A model generated the notes under the pieces. The model ran no database searches, was not told the DNA's origin, and worked only from the letters and a program-made list of their open reading frames with translations. Positions 43,669-51,912 of a DNA stretch of 64,000 nucleotides are shown one piece after another. The stretch's first letter is position 1. Every line of letters starts with the position of its first letter. This DNA is from Dactylosporangium siamense (GTDB taxonomy: Bacteria > Actinomycetota > Actinomycetes > Mycobacteriales > Micromonosporaceae), in the NCBI RefSeq assembly GCF_016862795.1, contig NZ_BONQ01000029.1, forward strand, positions 107,104 to 171,103. Direction: 5' to 3'. The position numbers and the translations under genes are program-made.

Positions 43669-43876
43669 ATCCGCTCACAGTCCCGGCGCTGCGGTCCCGG
43701 CCGCTCGACCACCATTCGTGGATCATGACAGCCAAGACGGTCACCACCTGCCGGCGATCCTCCGCCGACAAAGGCGCCGTCCGCAGCCCTCGTACAACAA
43801 CGACCGGCGTGCGGCGCTTCGCCCCCGACCTGCCCGGAACAACGACAGCGTGCAAGCGCGGGAACGAGACCCGTCC
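43669..43876. repeat. Long direct repeat B, copy 2
   Basis: Near-identical to 27769-27976, same orientation, 15.9 kb apart. It retains the same minus-strand peptide. The rest of the gap 43877-44222 shows only the hairpin at 44032-44092. Confidence 0.92.
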
Positions 43877-44031
43877 TACCAGCCCACACCGACTCGCCGC
43901 CAGAGCTTCGCATCGGCGCGGTCTCCGATACCGGCAACTACGTTGAGTAATAGGTAGCCACACGATGCCATGATCAATTCACTCTTCTGCCGATGAGCGC
44001 ACATGTGATCTCGGCGGACGGGACCTGGGTT

Positions 44032-44092
44032 CTCCACTGTCCGGTGGATCCGTGTCGTCCTGGCAGCAAGGATCCACCGGGTAGTGGTGGAG
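44032..44092. repeat. Long inverted repeat/hairpin
   Basis: CCGGTGGATCC (44041-44051) and GGATCCACCGG (44070-44080) are perfect 11-bp arms with an 18-base loop; after a short internal bulge CTCCAC and GTGGAG extend the stem to about 20 bp. No T-run follows. It resembles a mobile-element end or a structured RNA. Confidence 0.75.
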
Positions 44093-44222
44093 TTCGCTCC
44101 AGATGACGTTGGCGGACCGCGCACGTCTGCCGCTGGTCGCGCAGGGTGTTGCCGAGTGGCAACCCGGTCATACACCCTTTGGTGCAGCAGACGTCGTCCG
44201 GGCGCAGACAGAAGGAGCTTCT

Positions 44223-44750
44223 GTGAGGAAGAGCGAGCCAGCGGCAGGCCAGCCCGAGGCACAACAGGCGAATACGAGAGCGACGCCGACCGGCCCCGAA
44301 CCGTTGCTGGCGGGCATGACCGGTGCGGCGAGCTCAGCGAAGGCGGCCGTCGGCGACGTGCCGGTCTTCGCGTACATCGAAAGCCTTCCGCAGCCCCAAC
44401 GGGGTATCGCGGAAAGAATCGATACTCTCGCGGCCAGTACGTTGCCGGACCTCAAGCGGGCGGTGAAATGGGGGCAGGCGTACTACGGCGTCGGTAAGGG
44501 GTGGTCTTTCAGCTGCGGCGCCTTCGTCGACCACGTGAAGCTCATGTTCATCAACGGTTCGACCCTGCTGGACCCGGTACCGCCGGTGACTCCAATCGGC
44601 ATGGGCAAGGCAACCCGCGGCGTGGAGTTGGCGTCCGAGAAAGACCTCGACGAGCCCCAGATCGCTGCGTGGATGAAACAGATCACCGCTACGGCGGGCA
44701 TGGGCGGCATGGGGCGCTCAACAAAGGAGCGCTCGGAGCCACGCTCGTAA
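44223..44750 (+). CDS. DUF1801/YdhG-like protein
   Basis: 175 residues from GTG 44223, six bases after AAGGAG. After a poorly conserved N-terminal 45 residues, VFAYIESLPQPQRGIAERIDTLAASTLPDLKRAVKWGQAYYGVGKGWSFSCG and HVKLMFINGSTLLDP match the DUF1801 fold (YdhG/frataxin-like). Biochemical function is unknown for the family. The N-terminal start is uncertain, since the frame is open upstream to 44103. Stands alone. Confidence 0.75.
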   Translation: MRKSEPAAGQPEAQQANTRATPTGPEPLLAGMTGAASSAKAAVGDVPVFAYIESLPQPQRGIAERIDTLAASTLPDLKRAVKWGQAYYGVGKGWSFSCGAFVDHVKLMFINGSTLLDPVPPVTPIGMGKATRGVELASEKDLDEPQIAAWMKQITATAGMGGMGRSTKERSEPRS

Positions 44751-44808
44751 GGCGACGTGTATCGCTGACGATGGCTGCACCTCGCGGTTGCCTGCCTATT
44801 GTTGGGCG

Positions 44809-46020
44809 ATGGTGCTTCCTCGTTTTGCCGGGATCCGGCCCGTTCTCGTTGCGCCGTGCGGTGCTCCGGATGATGTCGCGGCCGCGCTTGAGAAGGCTCG
44901 CGAGGGTGGGCTCGCGGTGGCGGTGCGCAGCGGTGGGCACTGTTTCGCCGGGCGGTCCAGTGGCACCGGGGTGGTGATCGACGTCAGCCCAATGGCCGGG
45001 GTCGAGGTCGACGGCGACCGGGCGGTCATCGGTGCGGGCACCCGCCTCGCCGGGGTGTACGACGCGCTCGCCGCGCACGGCCGGACCATCCCGGCCGGCT
45101 GCGGCCCGACCGTCGGCATCGCCGGGCTGACCCTCGGCGGCGGGCTCGGCATCCTCGGCCGCCGGCACGGGCTGACCTGTGACAGTCTCCTGGCCGCCAC
45201 CCTCGTCCTGGCCGACGGCCGGACGATCGAGGCCGACGACGAGCTGCTGTGGCTGCTGCGGGGCGGCGGCGCACCGGGCGTGGTGACGTCGCTGACGTTC
45301 CGGACCGTGCCGGCGCCCGACTCGACCGCGTTCCGGCTCACGTTTCCGGCCGCGGCCGCGACCCACGTCCTCGATGCGTGGCAGCTGGCCCTGCCGGCCC
45401 TCGACGACGCGGTCGCGGCGAGCCTGGTCGTCACCGCCCCGCCGGATCCCGCGGCGCCGCTCGCGGTGAAGGTGTTCGGCGCGGCGCCCCATCCGGCCGC
45501 GGTCGACGACCTGATCCGGCGGCTCGACGCGGCGCCCCTGACCGACGACCGGCGCCACGGCACCCACCGCGAGACGAAACAGTGGCTGGCCGGCGACGAC
45601 GCGCCCGACGACCGTTACGCGTACCCGCGCTCGCAGTACTTCCGCGGCACGGTCCCGGCGGCCGACCTGCTGGACCTTGTCACCGCGGACCGCGTCGCGG
45701 GCGAGGAACGCGAGCTGGACTTCTCACCGTGGGGCGGGGCCTACAACCGGGTCGCCGCCGACGCGACCGCCTTCCCGCACCGCGACGCGCGCTTCCTGCT
45801 GAAACAGACGGCCACGGTACCGGCGGCGCAGCGGCCCGGTGGCTGGCTGGACGCGTCGTTCGCGCTCACCCGTCCGTTCGGCACCGGCGGCGCGTATCCG
45901 AACTTCCCCGAACCGGGCCTGCCAGACGAGGCGTACTACCTCGGCAACACCGGCCGGGTGCGGGAACTCCGGGCCCGCTACGACCCGTCAGGCGTGTTCA
46001 CCGCTCAGCCGAGCAGTTGA
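44809..46020 (+). CDS. FAD-linked oxidase, BBE-type
   Basis: 403 residues from ATG 44809 (MVLPRFAG); TTG 44788 is an alternative. PP-loop FAD fold: VAVRSGGHCFAGRSSGTGVVIDV with the histidine that carries FAD, GCGPTVGIAGLTLGGGLGILGRRHGLTCD and WLLRGGGAPGVVTSLTF. C-terminal BBE domain ends ELRARYDPSGVFTAQ. Oxidises an alcohol, sugar or phenolic substrate with O2. It differs clearly from the FAD oxidase at 19.9-21.3 kb and is monocistronic. Confidence 0.86.
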   Translation: MVLPRFAGIRPVLVAPCGAPDDVAAALEKAREGGLAVAVRSGGHCFAGRSSGTGVVIDVSPMAGVEVDGDRAVIGAGTRLAGVYDALAAHGRTIPAGCGPTVGIAGLTLGGGLGILGRRHGLTCDSLLAATLVLADGRTIEADDELLWLLRGGGAPGVVTSLTFRTVPAPDSTAFRLTFPAAAATHVLDAWQLALPALDDAVAASLVVTAPPDPAAPLAVKVFGAAPHPAAVDDLIRRLDAAPLTDDRRHGTHRETKQWLAGDDAPDDRYAYPRSQYFRGTVPAADLLDLVTADRVAGEERELDFSPWGGAYNRVAADATAFPHRDARFLLKQTATVPAAQRPGGWLDASFALTRPFGTGGAYPNFPEPGLPDEAYYLGNTGRVRELRARYDPSGVFTAQPSS

Positions 46021-46037
46021 CGCAGGTACGTCGGGGA

Positions 46038-46331
46038 TCACACCAGCGCGGTCAGCGCTTGCCGCACGGCGTCGGCGCGGTCGATCGAGATGAGGATGTC
46101 GCAGTTGTGCAACGGCTCGGTCAGGTGCCAGGGCTGTCCCTCGACGAGCTCCAGCAGTACCAGCTCGATGTGCTCGTCGGAGCCGTCCGGGTCCGCGACC
46201 TTGCTGATGTACAGCCCTACTGCCGGATCGCTGGTCTTCACCACGACGGGCTCGGAACGGTGCAGTTCATCGCCGTTGGGTGTGTAGGCCGTGCACGCGG
46301 TACGGACGCACCAGACCGGATGGGCGTTCAT
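46038..46331 (-). CDS. DUF6907-like small protein
   Basis: 97 residues from ATG 46331. It has the early HPVWCVRTACTAYTPNG motif followed by HRSEPVVV and a C-terminal EQ/ILISIDRADAVRQALTAL part, as in the DUF6907 family common in actinobacteria, often near mobile elements and regulators. The Cys pair (C9, C14) could bind metal. No function is established. Divergent from the XRE remnant. Confidence 0.75.
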   Translation of the reverse strand: MNAHPVWCVRTACTAYTPNGDELHRSEPVVVKTSDPAVGLYISKVADPDGSDEHIELVLLELVEGQPWHLTEPLHNCDILISIDRADAVRQALTALV

Positions 46332-46469
46332 CGCTGCTCCTTCATCGAGGCATCCCCCACGACCGCGTTGCTCGTCGATCACACGAGGCTACGATCGGGT
46401 GACAGTGCGCGGAACTGACCATCAGTGCGGGTATGCCGCAGAGCGAGCGGATGATCCGGGGAGAACGTC

Positions 46470-46806
46470 ATGGCACGCGGACAACCAACGCCGACCGGCA
46501 GTCAGGGTTCGCGGGCGATCGGCCCGGTGTCGGGCTTCGTGTTGAAGCTCGCACGGCAGTCGACAGCGTTGACGCAGGAGAAGCTCGGCGAGGCGCTCGG
46601 CGTCGACGTCAGCACCGTCCAATTTGAACATCAGCACGACGCACGCCCTGGTCGCCTCTCGTCCGTCGTTGCTGAGCAGTTGCCCGGGCACGCGCATCGG
46701 GCTGGGCGCGGTGCTCGATAAGCTCGGCGCCGGCGGAGCATTGGGCCGTGCCGAGCGCGATCAGCTCGCCGGCCTGCAGTACGCCGTGCGCATCGCCGGC
46801 CGGTAG
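46470..46806 (+). pseudogene. XRE-type helix-turn-helix gene, broken
   Basis: The first frame gives an HTH, FVLKLARQSTALTQEKLGEALGVDVSTVQ, typical of XRE-family regulators, but diverges after this, losing the W-E-S-G-R-R-P continuation and running to a stop at 46721. A second frame from 46624 to 46806 has plausible helical tail sequence (LDKLGAGGALGRAERDQLAGLQYAVRIAGR) ending 14 bp before the HD gene. A frameshift or internal deletion is the simplest reading. Confidence 0.6.
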
Positions 46807-46820
46807 AGAGGACACGGGAC

Positions 46821-47381
46821 ATGCCTTCTGGTGCCGAAGCGCTCGCCGCCTTCGGGTACGAGCTCGGGCTGCTGAAGCGCATTCGACGTTCCGGTTGGTG
46901 GCATGCCGGCGTGCGGGACCCCGAGTCGGTGGCTGAGCACACGATGCGGGCGGCGCAACTGGCTGCGATCATCGCGGCCGAGGAAGGCGCGGACCCGGCT
47001 CGGGCAGCGTTTCTCGCGTTGTGGCACGACAGTCAGGAGACCCGGACCGGCGACCTGCCGCACACCGCCTCCGCCTACCTGGGCAAGCCGGACCCGCGTG
47101 CGATCACCGCCGATCAGACGGAACAGCTCCCCGGCTCCAGCCGCGACCTGATCCGCGGCGCGGTGGACGAGTACGAGTCACGGCAGACCCTGGAAGCGTT
47201 GTGCGCGAAGGACGCGGACAAGCTCGAAATGCTGTTGCAGGCCATCGAGTACCGCGACATCGGCGTGCACCGCGTCGGCGGCTGGATCGAGTCGGCGCGC
47301 AGCGATCTCAGGACCGAGACCGCGCGACGGGTGGCGGAGGCGGCGACGAACCTCTCGCCGCTGTCCTGGCGCGACCGGTAG
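46821..47381 (+). CDS. HD-domain phosphohydrolase, YfbR-like
   Basis: 186 residues, ATG 46821 after GAGAGGAC. Metal ligands of the HD fold: H of RSGWWHAGV, EHTMRAAQL, the HD pair in LWHDSQE and D of KDADKLEML. This is the pattern of 5'-deoxynucleotidases such as YfbR, acting on dNMPs; the physiological substrate here is unproved. It follows the XRE remnant closely, and the family often occurs with such regulators. Confidence 0.85.
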   Translation: MPSGAEALAAFGYELGLLKRIRRSGWWHAGVRDPESVAEHTMRAAQLAAIIAAEEGADPARAAFLALWHDSQETRTGDLPHTASAYLGKPDPRAITADQTEQLPGSSRDLIRGAVDEYESRQTLEALCAKDADKLEMLLQAIEYRDIGVHRVGGWIESARSDLRTETARRVAEAATNLSPLSWRDR

Positions 47382-47393
47382 AACGCCGTCGGT

Positions 47394-48140
47394 TCACTGG
47401 AGCAGTTGACGCAGGTACCGGTCGGGGCGGTCGAGGAACGCGCGGAAGTGGTCCACGACGGCGAGGTCGGACCATGCCGTCCGGCGGATGCCGTGGTCGC
47501 CGAGTTCGAGCACCGAGGCGGCCGGTAATGCGGTCAGCACCGGGGAGTGGGTGGCCACCACGATCTGCGCGCCGGCGTCGGCCAGGGTGGCCAGGCGGGC
47601 CATGAGGCTGAGCGTGGAGGTGAACGACAGGGCCGCCTCGGGCTCGTCGAGCAGGTAGAAGCCGGGCCGGGTGAACTTGCGTTCCAGCAGTGCCAGGAAG
47701 CCCTCGCCGTGGCTGCGGTCGTGCAGGTCCGTGTCGCGTGACTCCGGCAGTTCCTCCAGGTACGTGTACAGGCCGTGGGTCGTCTCCGCCCGCAGGTAGT
47801 ACGCGTCGCCGCGGCTGCCGGGGGTTCGCACCAGGCGCAGCGCCGCGCCCAGCGGGGATTCGGTGGGCCGGGTGCGGTGCATCGCGCTGCGCGAGCCGCC
47901 TTCCGGGTTGAGGCCGTACGCCTCGGCGAGGCCCTCGATCAGCGTGGACTTGCCGGATCCGTTCTCCCCGACGAGGAACGTGACGCCGGCCGGCAGGTCG
48001 AGCCCCGCCTCCAGTACGGTGCGGACCGCCGGAATGCGCGCCCACCAGGCGTCCGCGTCCCAGTCGGCGCCGGGGTCCAGCTCGACGCGCCGCACCGGGC
48101 GGCTGACCTGCCTGTTGCGCGCGTCCACGCCGAAGAACAT
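47394..48140 (-). CDS. AAA-family ATPase, ABC/SMC-like
   Basis: 248 residues from ATG 48140 (MFFGVDARNRQV); a GTG at 48149 is also possible. Walker A GENGSGKSTLIEGL, signature-like region with HGEGFLALLERKF, Walker B FYLLDEPEAALS, and a VVATHSPVLTALP switch mark the AAA_21/AAA_23 class of stand-alone ATPases. These often act in DNA repair or defence, but this one has no partner nuclease nearby. Convergent with the HD gene (12 bp apart). Confidence 0.85.
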   Translation of the reverse strand: MFFGVDARNRQVSRPVRRVELDPGADWDADAWWARIPAVRTVLEAGLDLPAGVTFLVGENGSGKSTLIEGLAEAYGLNPEGGSRSAMHRTRPTESPLGAALRLVRTPGSRGDAYYLRAETTHGLYTYLEELPESRDTDLHDRSHGEGFLALLERKFTRPGFYLLDEPEAALSFTSTLSLMARLATLADAGAQIVVATHSPVLTALPAASVLELGDHGIRRTAWSDLAVVDHFRAFLDRPDRYLRQLLQ

Positions 48141-48195
48141 TACCGCCACACGCAGTGGAAGGGACGGGTCCGGGTCGTCCTGCGGGGCTGACGGA

Positions 48196-48879
48196 ATGAG
48201 CGGTTGGGCGGATCATGTGCGCGTGACTTCCGCGGTGCGCACCCGATCGCTCTGGCTGGCGTCTCCCTTCGTCGCGGTGGCCGTGTTGGCAATAGCCGTC
48301 GAGGTGTACGCGCACCGCAACCCGCGCAACTACCTGGCGCTGCGGCCGGTGGCCGAGTACGGGCCGACGTTCGCGGTGGCGCTCGCCGTGCCCGTGCTGC
48401 TGGCGTTGGCGGTGCTGGTGGCCGCGCCGCCCGGCTCGTTCCGGACGGTGACGGCGTGGGTGCTGGTGGCGCTGGTCCTGCCGGTGGGGTGCGTCGGAGG
48501 TCTGGCGGATCCGCTGGTCGCAGCGGAGCGGCAGGTCAGGTCGAGCACCACCGCCACCCGCTCGTCCGACGGGCGCTGGGAAGTCGTCATCGTCGGCTAC
48601 ACGTATCATTCCGACTCCGACGGCTACCTTGACGAGTTCGTGCTGCGATCACGCGCCGGATGGCTCAGCCGGGAGGCGCCGCGTCCCCTGGCGTTCATCT
48701 GGCACAGCTCCCACCAGGTCCAGGTCGAGGTCGTCCGGGTCGAGATCCCGGCCCCCGGTGCGATCGAGCTGCACACCAGCGACGGCGCCGTGCACCGCAC
48801 GACCTTCGACCCCGCTGGCCTGGCGATCGCCGACCGGTTCGAACAATGCGGCGACGAGGGGCAGTTCATCTGCCCGTGA
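48196..48879 (+). CDS. Membrane protein with three helices and an extracytoplasmic C-terminal domain
   Basis: 227 residues from ATG 48196; GTG 48223 is an alternative. Three hydrophobic segments (about 21-42, 57-80, 85-108) precede a hydrophilic domain (about 115-227) with several Trp/His residues (GWLSREAPRPLAFIWHSSHQ) and two cysteines at the end (EQCGDEGQFICP). No known motif; exposed C-terminal half may sense something outside. Divergent from the ATPase, 55 bp apart. Confidence 0.68.
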   Translation: MSGWADHVRVTSAVRTRSLWLASPFVAVAVLAIAVEVYAHRNPRNYLALRPVAEYGPTFAVALAVPVLLALAVLVAAPPGSFRTVTAWVLVALVLPVGCVGGLADPLVAAERQVRSSTTATRSSDGRWEVVIVGYTYHSDSDGYLDEFVLRSRAGWLSREAPRPLAFIWHSSHQVQVEVVRVEIPAPGAIELHTSDGAVHRTTFDPAGLAIADRFEQCGDEGQFICP

Positions 48880-49009
48880 CGGCCGGCGGATCCGGACCAC
48901 CGGCGCGTCCCGCGATCGGTGATCGGCGTTCGTGGTGTGTTCAACCGGCCGACGTCACCGTCCGGCAGGCTACGGCACTCGACGTACATCGATGTCTGGA
49001 GTGACCTTC

Positions 49010-50362
49010 GTGCGTATTCGCCCGTCCCTCACGGCTGGCCTCGCCGCCGCGCTGGCCGTCCCGCTGTTGACCCTGGCTGCCCCGGCCGCGCACGCGGCGG
49101 GCACCGGGGTGCGGATCAACGAGGTCGAGTCCAGCGGCGGCAGCCCCGGCGACTGGGTCGAGCTGACCAACACCGGCACCGCCACGGTCAGTCTTGCCGG
49201 CTGGGTCATCAAGGACAACGACGACGACCACGCGTTCGTCATCGGCAGTGGCGTGAGTCTCGCGCCCGGCGGGTACCTCGCCGTCGACGTCGAGAGCGCG
49301 TACGGCCTGGGCAGCTCCGACAGCGTCCGCCTGTACGAGCCCGGCGGCGCCCTGGCCGACTCGTACTCCTGGTCCAGCCATGCGAGCAGCACGTACGGGC
49401 GCTGCCCGAACGGCACCGGCGGGTTCGTGGCCACGACGGCCGCCACGAAGAACGCTCCGAACGCGTGCCCGCCGCCGCCCCCGGCCACCTGGCCCGGCGG
49501 GTCGGCGGTCGCCAACGCCGACGCCAGCAACGCCTTCGGCGAGAACCTCAGCGGCCTGTCCTACGAGTCCGCGTCCGTCGTCTGGGCCGTCCGCAACGGC
49601 GCCGGCACCCTGTACCGGCTGACGCCGAGCGGATCGACGTGGCAGAAGGCGAACACGTACACGCTGCGCTACGCCAACGGCAGCGGCGATCCGGACGCCG
49701 AAGGGGTCGTCGTCACCCCGGACGGCATCATGGTCGCGACCGAACGGGACAACTCGAAGAGCGGCACGAGCCTGCAGAAGATCCTGCGGTACAACCCGTC
49801 CGGCAGCACCGTGAGCGCGGCCGCCGAGTGGAACCTCACGGCCGACCTGCCCAGCGCCGCCGCGAACAGCGGGCTCGAGGCCATCACGTGGGTGCCGGAC
49901 ACGGCGCTCGTCGCGGCCGGCTTCCGCGACGAGCACACGGGCGGCAGCTACTCGCCGGCGTCGTATGCCAACCACGGCACCGGCCTGTACTTCGTCGGCG
50001 CGGAGGCCACCGGGACCGTCTATGCGTACGCGCTGAACCTGAGCGGCACCGGCTACACCCGCGTCGCCGCGTTCCCGTCCGGGCTGGCCGCCGTCATGGA
50101 CCTCGAGTACGAGCCGTCGACCGGCCGCCTCTGGGCCACCTGCGACGACACCTGCTCCGGCCGCTCCACCACGCTGACCGTCGGCGCGCAGGGCCGCTTC
50201 ACCGCGACCGCCACGTACAACCGGCCGTCGGGCATGTCCAACTACAACAACGAGGGTCTCGCGTTCAGCCCGGTGTGCTCCGGCGGCACGAAGCAGGTCC
50301 TGTGGGCCGACGACAGCAACGACGGCAGCCACGCCCTGCGCTCGGGCACGCTGTCCTGCTGA
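49010..50362 (+). CDS. Secreted lamin-tail-domain (LTD) protein
   Basis: 450 residues from GTG 49010 preceded by GGAG; in-frame upstream starts exist. Signal peptide MRIRPSLTAGLAAALAVPLL to A29, then an LTD domain (about 30-135: VRINEVESSGGSPGDWVELTNTGT, GWVIKDNDDDHAF), a Pro-rich linker and a C-terminal beta-propeller-like domain (about 170-450), repeating GL/YxSxS patterns, possibly phytase/esterase-like. LTD domains often accompany surface nucleases or phosphatases. Secreted; function unproved. Confidence 0.85.
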   Translation: MRIRPSLTAGLAAALAVPLLTLAAPAAHAAGTGVRINEVESSGGSPGDWVELTNTGTATVSLAGWVIKDNDDDHAFVIGSGVSLAPGGYLAVDVESAYGLGSSDSVRLYEPGGALADSYSWSSHASSTYGRCPNGTGGFVATTAATKNAPNACPPPPPATWPGGSAVANADASNAFGENLSGLSYESASVVWAVRNGAGTLYRLTPSGSTWQKANTYTLRYANGSGDPDAEGVVVTPDGIMVATERDNSKSGTSLQKILRYNPSGSTVSAAAEWNLTADLPSAAANSGLEAITWVPDTALVAAGFRDEHTGGSYSPASYANHGTGLYFVGAEATGTVYAYALNLSGTGYTRVAAFPSGLAAVMDLEYEPSTGRLWATCDDTCSGRSTTLTVGAQGRFTATATYNRPSGMSNYNNEGLAFSPVCSGGTKQVLWADDSNDGSHALRSGTLSC

Positions 50363-50364
50363 AC

Positions 50365-51000
50365 TCAGGAGGGCTCGCCCGCCGCGAGCCGGCGCACGTC
50401 CGGGTCGGGGTGGGCGAGCAGCCTCGCCAGGGTGCCGGCGATGCGGTCCCGGTCGACGTTGAGCTCGGTGACGAGGCCGTAGATGGCGTACCCACGCACG
50501 TCTTCGTCCTCGTCGCCGGTCAGCAGCTCCAGCGCGGCGACGGCGGCGTCCTCGGGCGCGTCGGGGTCGGCGAGCACGGGCAGGTTCGCCGCGACGTGGA
50601 ACCGGACGGCGTCGTCGGGGTGGCCGGCGAGGCGGATCAGGTCGGGTAGGGCCTCGGTGACCTGGTTGTACCCGATCGCGGACACGACCCAGGCCAGCAC
50701 GGTGAGGTCCTGCTCGTGTTCGAGGAGGTCCCGCAGGACGGGTGCGTTGTCCCGGCGGAGGGCGGCGGCGGCCGGGTCGTCCCGGCCGACCTCGCGCAGC
50801 ACCCGGACGCCGAGCTCACGCCGCTCCGGGTCGCTGTCGTGGGTGAGCGCCCGGGCGGTCTCGAAGACCTCGGGCGTCGGGCGCTGGTGCAACGCGACCA
50901 GGTGGTCCCAGTGCCACTCGGGGTCGTCGGCCCGGATCTCGGCCAGGGCGCGTTCGAACAATTCGGGTGTCGAGAGCGCTGCCGGAGACTGTGGTGTCAC
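50365..51000 (-). CDS. HEAT-repeat protein
   Basis: 211 residues from GTG 51000. Repeated helical pairs such as DPERRELGVRVLREVGR, LTVLAWVVSAIGYNQ, DDAVRFHVAANLPVLA and EDVRGYAIYGLVTEL are HEAT/ARM-like and would form a scaffold or adaptor. No catalytic motif. Cytosolic. It is convergent with the LTD gene (2 bp apart). It is also 44 bp from the FadR-type regulator on the same strand but its role in that system, if any, is unknown. Confidence 0.78.
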   Translation of the reverse strand: MTPQSPAALSTPELFERALAEIRADDPEWHWDHLVALHQRPTPEVFETARALTHDSDPERRELGVRVLREVGRDDPAAAALRRDNAPVLRDLLEHEQDLTVLAWVVSAIGYNQVTEALPDLIRLAGHPDDAVRFHVAANLPVLADPDAPEDAAVAALELLTGDEDEDVRGYAIYGLVTELNVDRDRIAGTLARLLAHPDPDVRRLAAGEPS

Positions 51001-51044
51001 AGCACGCCATCGTGCCGCACGCAAAGGGCGCCACGCACCCGGGA

Positions 51045-51785
51045 TTACGAGGTGTGCGCGGTCATGTTGTGCTCATGGATGAGGGCGATGGCGCGTGGTT
51101 CGTCCCGGGCGTCGATGGCGTCGACGAGGGCGGCGTGCAGGTCGTAGCGGCTCTGGATGTACTCCGGGAGCGGCTCGTCCCCCAGGGGCTGCACCGCCAG
51201 GGTGTGTGACTCGATGATCTCGAGCAGGCTCAGGTAGAACGAGCGCAGCATGGCGTTGGGGCTGACGTCGGCGATGCGGGCGTGCAGGGCCCAGTTGGCG
51301 TGGATGAAGGCGATGCCGTCGAGGTCGGCGGCGGCGGTGCGCATGCGGTCCAGCTCGGCGCGCATGGCGGTCACGTCGGAGGGGGCGGCGTGGCGCAGGG
51401 CGTCCTCGACGAGGAGCGGGTCGAGGGCGTCGCGGAGGCGGACGGCGTCGGCGACGGAGGCGGCGTCCTTGTCGAGGGCGAGCACGGAGTTGCCGAGGCG
51501 CACGAGCGGCGACTGGCGGGTCGCGAACAGTCCCCCGGTGCGGCCGGGGCGCACGTCGACCACGCCGCGGGCCTGCACGAGGCGCAGCGCCTCGTTGAAG
51601 GTGCCGACCGACACGCCGCAGTGCACCCGCAGCTCCTCCTTGGTGCCGAGGCGGGCGCCCGGCTCGGCGGCGGCGGCGAGCGCGGCGAGCTGCTCGGCGG
51701 CCTGTTCGGGGCGCCGCAGCGCGGCCGTGGCGGTGGCGGGCAGCTCCCAGTCGGCGCGGCGCAGCGCGGGCGGGTCGGCGACCAT
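51045..51785 (-). CDS. FadR-type (GntR family) regulator of the catabolic operon
   Basis: 246 residues. N-terminal winged helix (about 25-95, LGTKEELRVHCGVSVGTFNEALRLVQARGVVDVRPGRTGGLFA) and a C-terminal FCD ligand-binding domain (about 110-235) with the metal/carboxylate-type pattern DALDPLLVEDAL...HANWALHARIADVSPN...YDLHAALVDAI. ATG 51785. Divergent from the flavin-reductase-led operon, with inverted repeats between, it most probably represses that operon until a pathway acid is bound. Confidence 0.9.
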   Translation of the reverse strand: MVADPPALRRADWELPATATAALRRPEQAAEQLAALAAAAEPGARLGTKEELRVHCGVSVGTFNEALRLVQARGVVDVRPGRTGGLFATRQSPLVRLGNSVLALDKDAASVADAVRLRDALDPLLVEDALRHAAPSDVTAMRAELDRMRTAAADLDGIAFIHANWALHARIADVSPNAMLRSFYLSLLEIIESHTLAVQPLGDEPLPEYIQSRYDLHAALVDAIDARDEPRAIALIHEHNMTAHTS

Positions 51786-51826
51786 CCATACCTCCGGGGA
51801 TACACAAACACGCTCGGAGAAAAACT

Positions 51827-51899
51827 AGCATGCTGATTTAGCGGAGAACTCTTGACGCGTGCCAGCGTCCACACCCAAGCTGAGCTAAACCAGCATGGT
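51827..51899. promoter_or_regulatory. Paired operator sites for the FadR-type regulator
   Basis: AGCATGCTGATTTAG (51827-51841) and CTAAACCAGCATGGT (51885-51899) are inverted copies with 13 of 15 positions matching. The second contains a perfect ACCA-GCA-TGGT dyad like known FadR/GntR sites. They flank the 43-bp region where the divergent promoters should be. Confidence 0.75.
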
Positions 51900-51912
51900 G
51901 ATTGGAGCGGTC

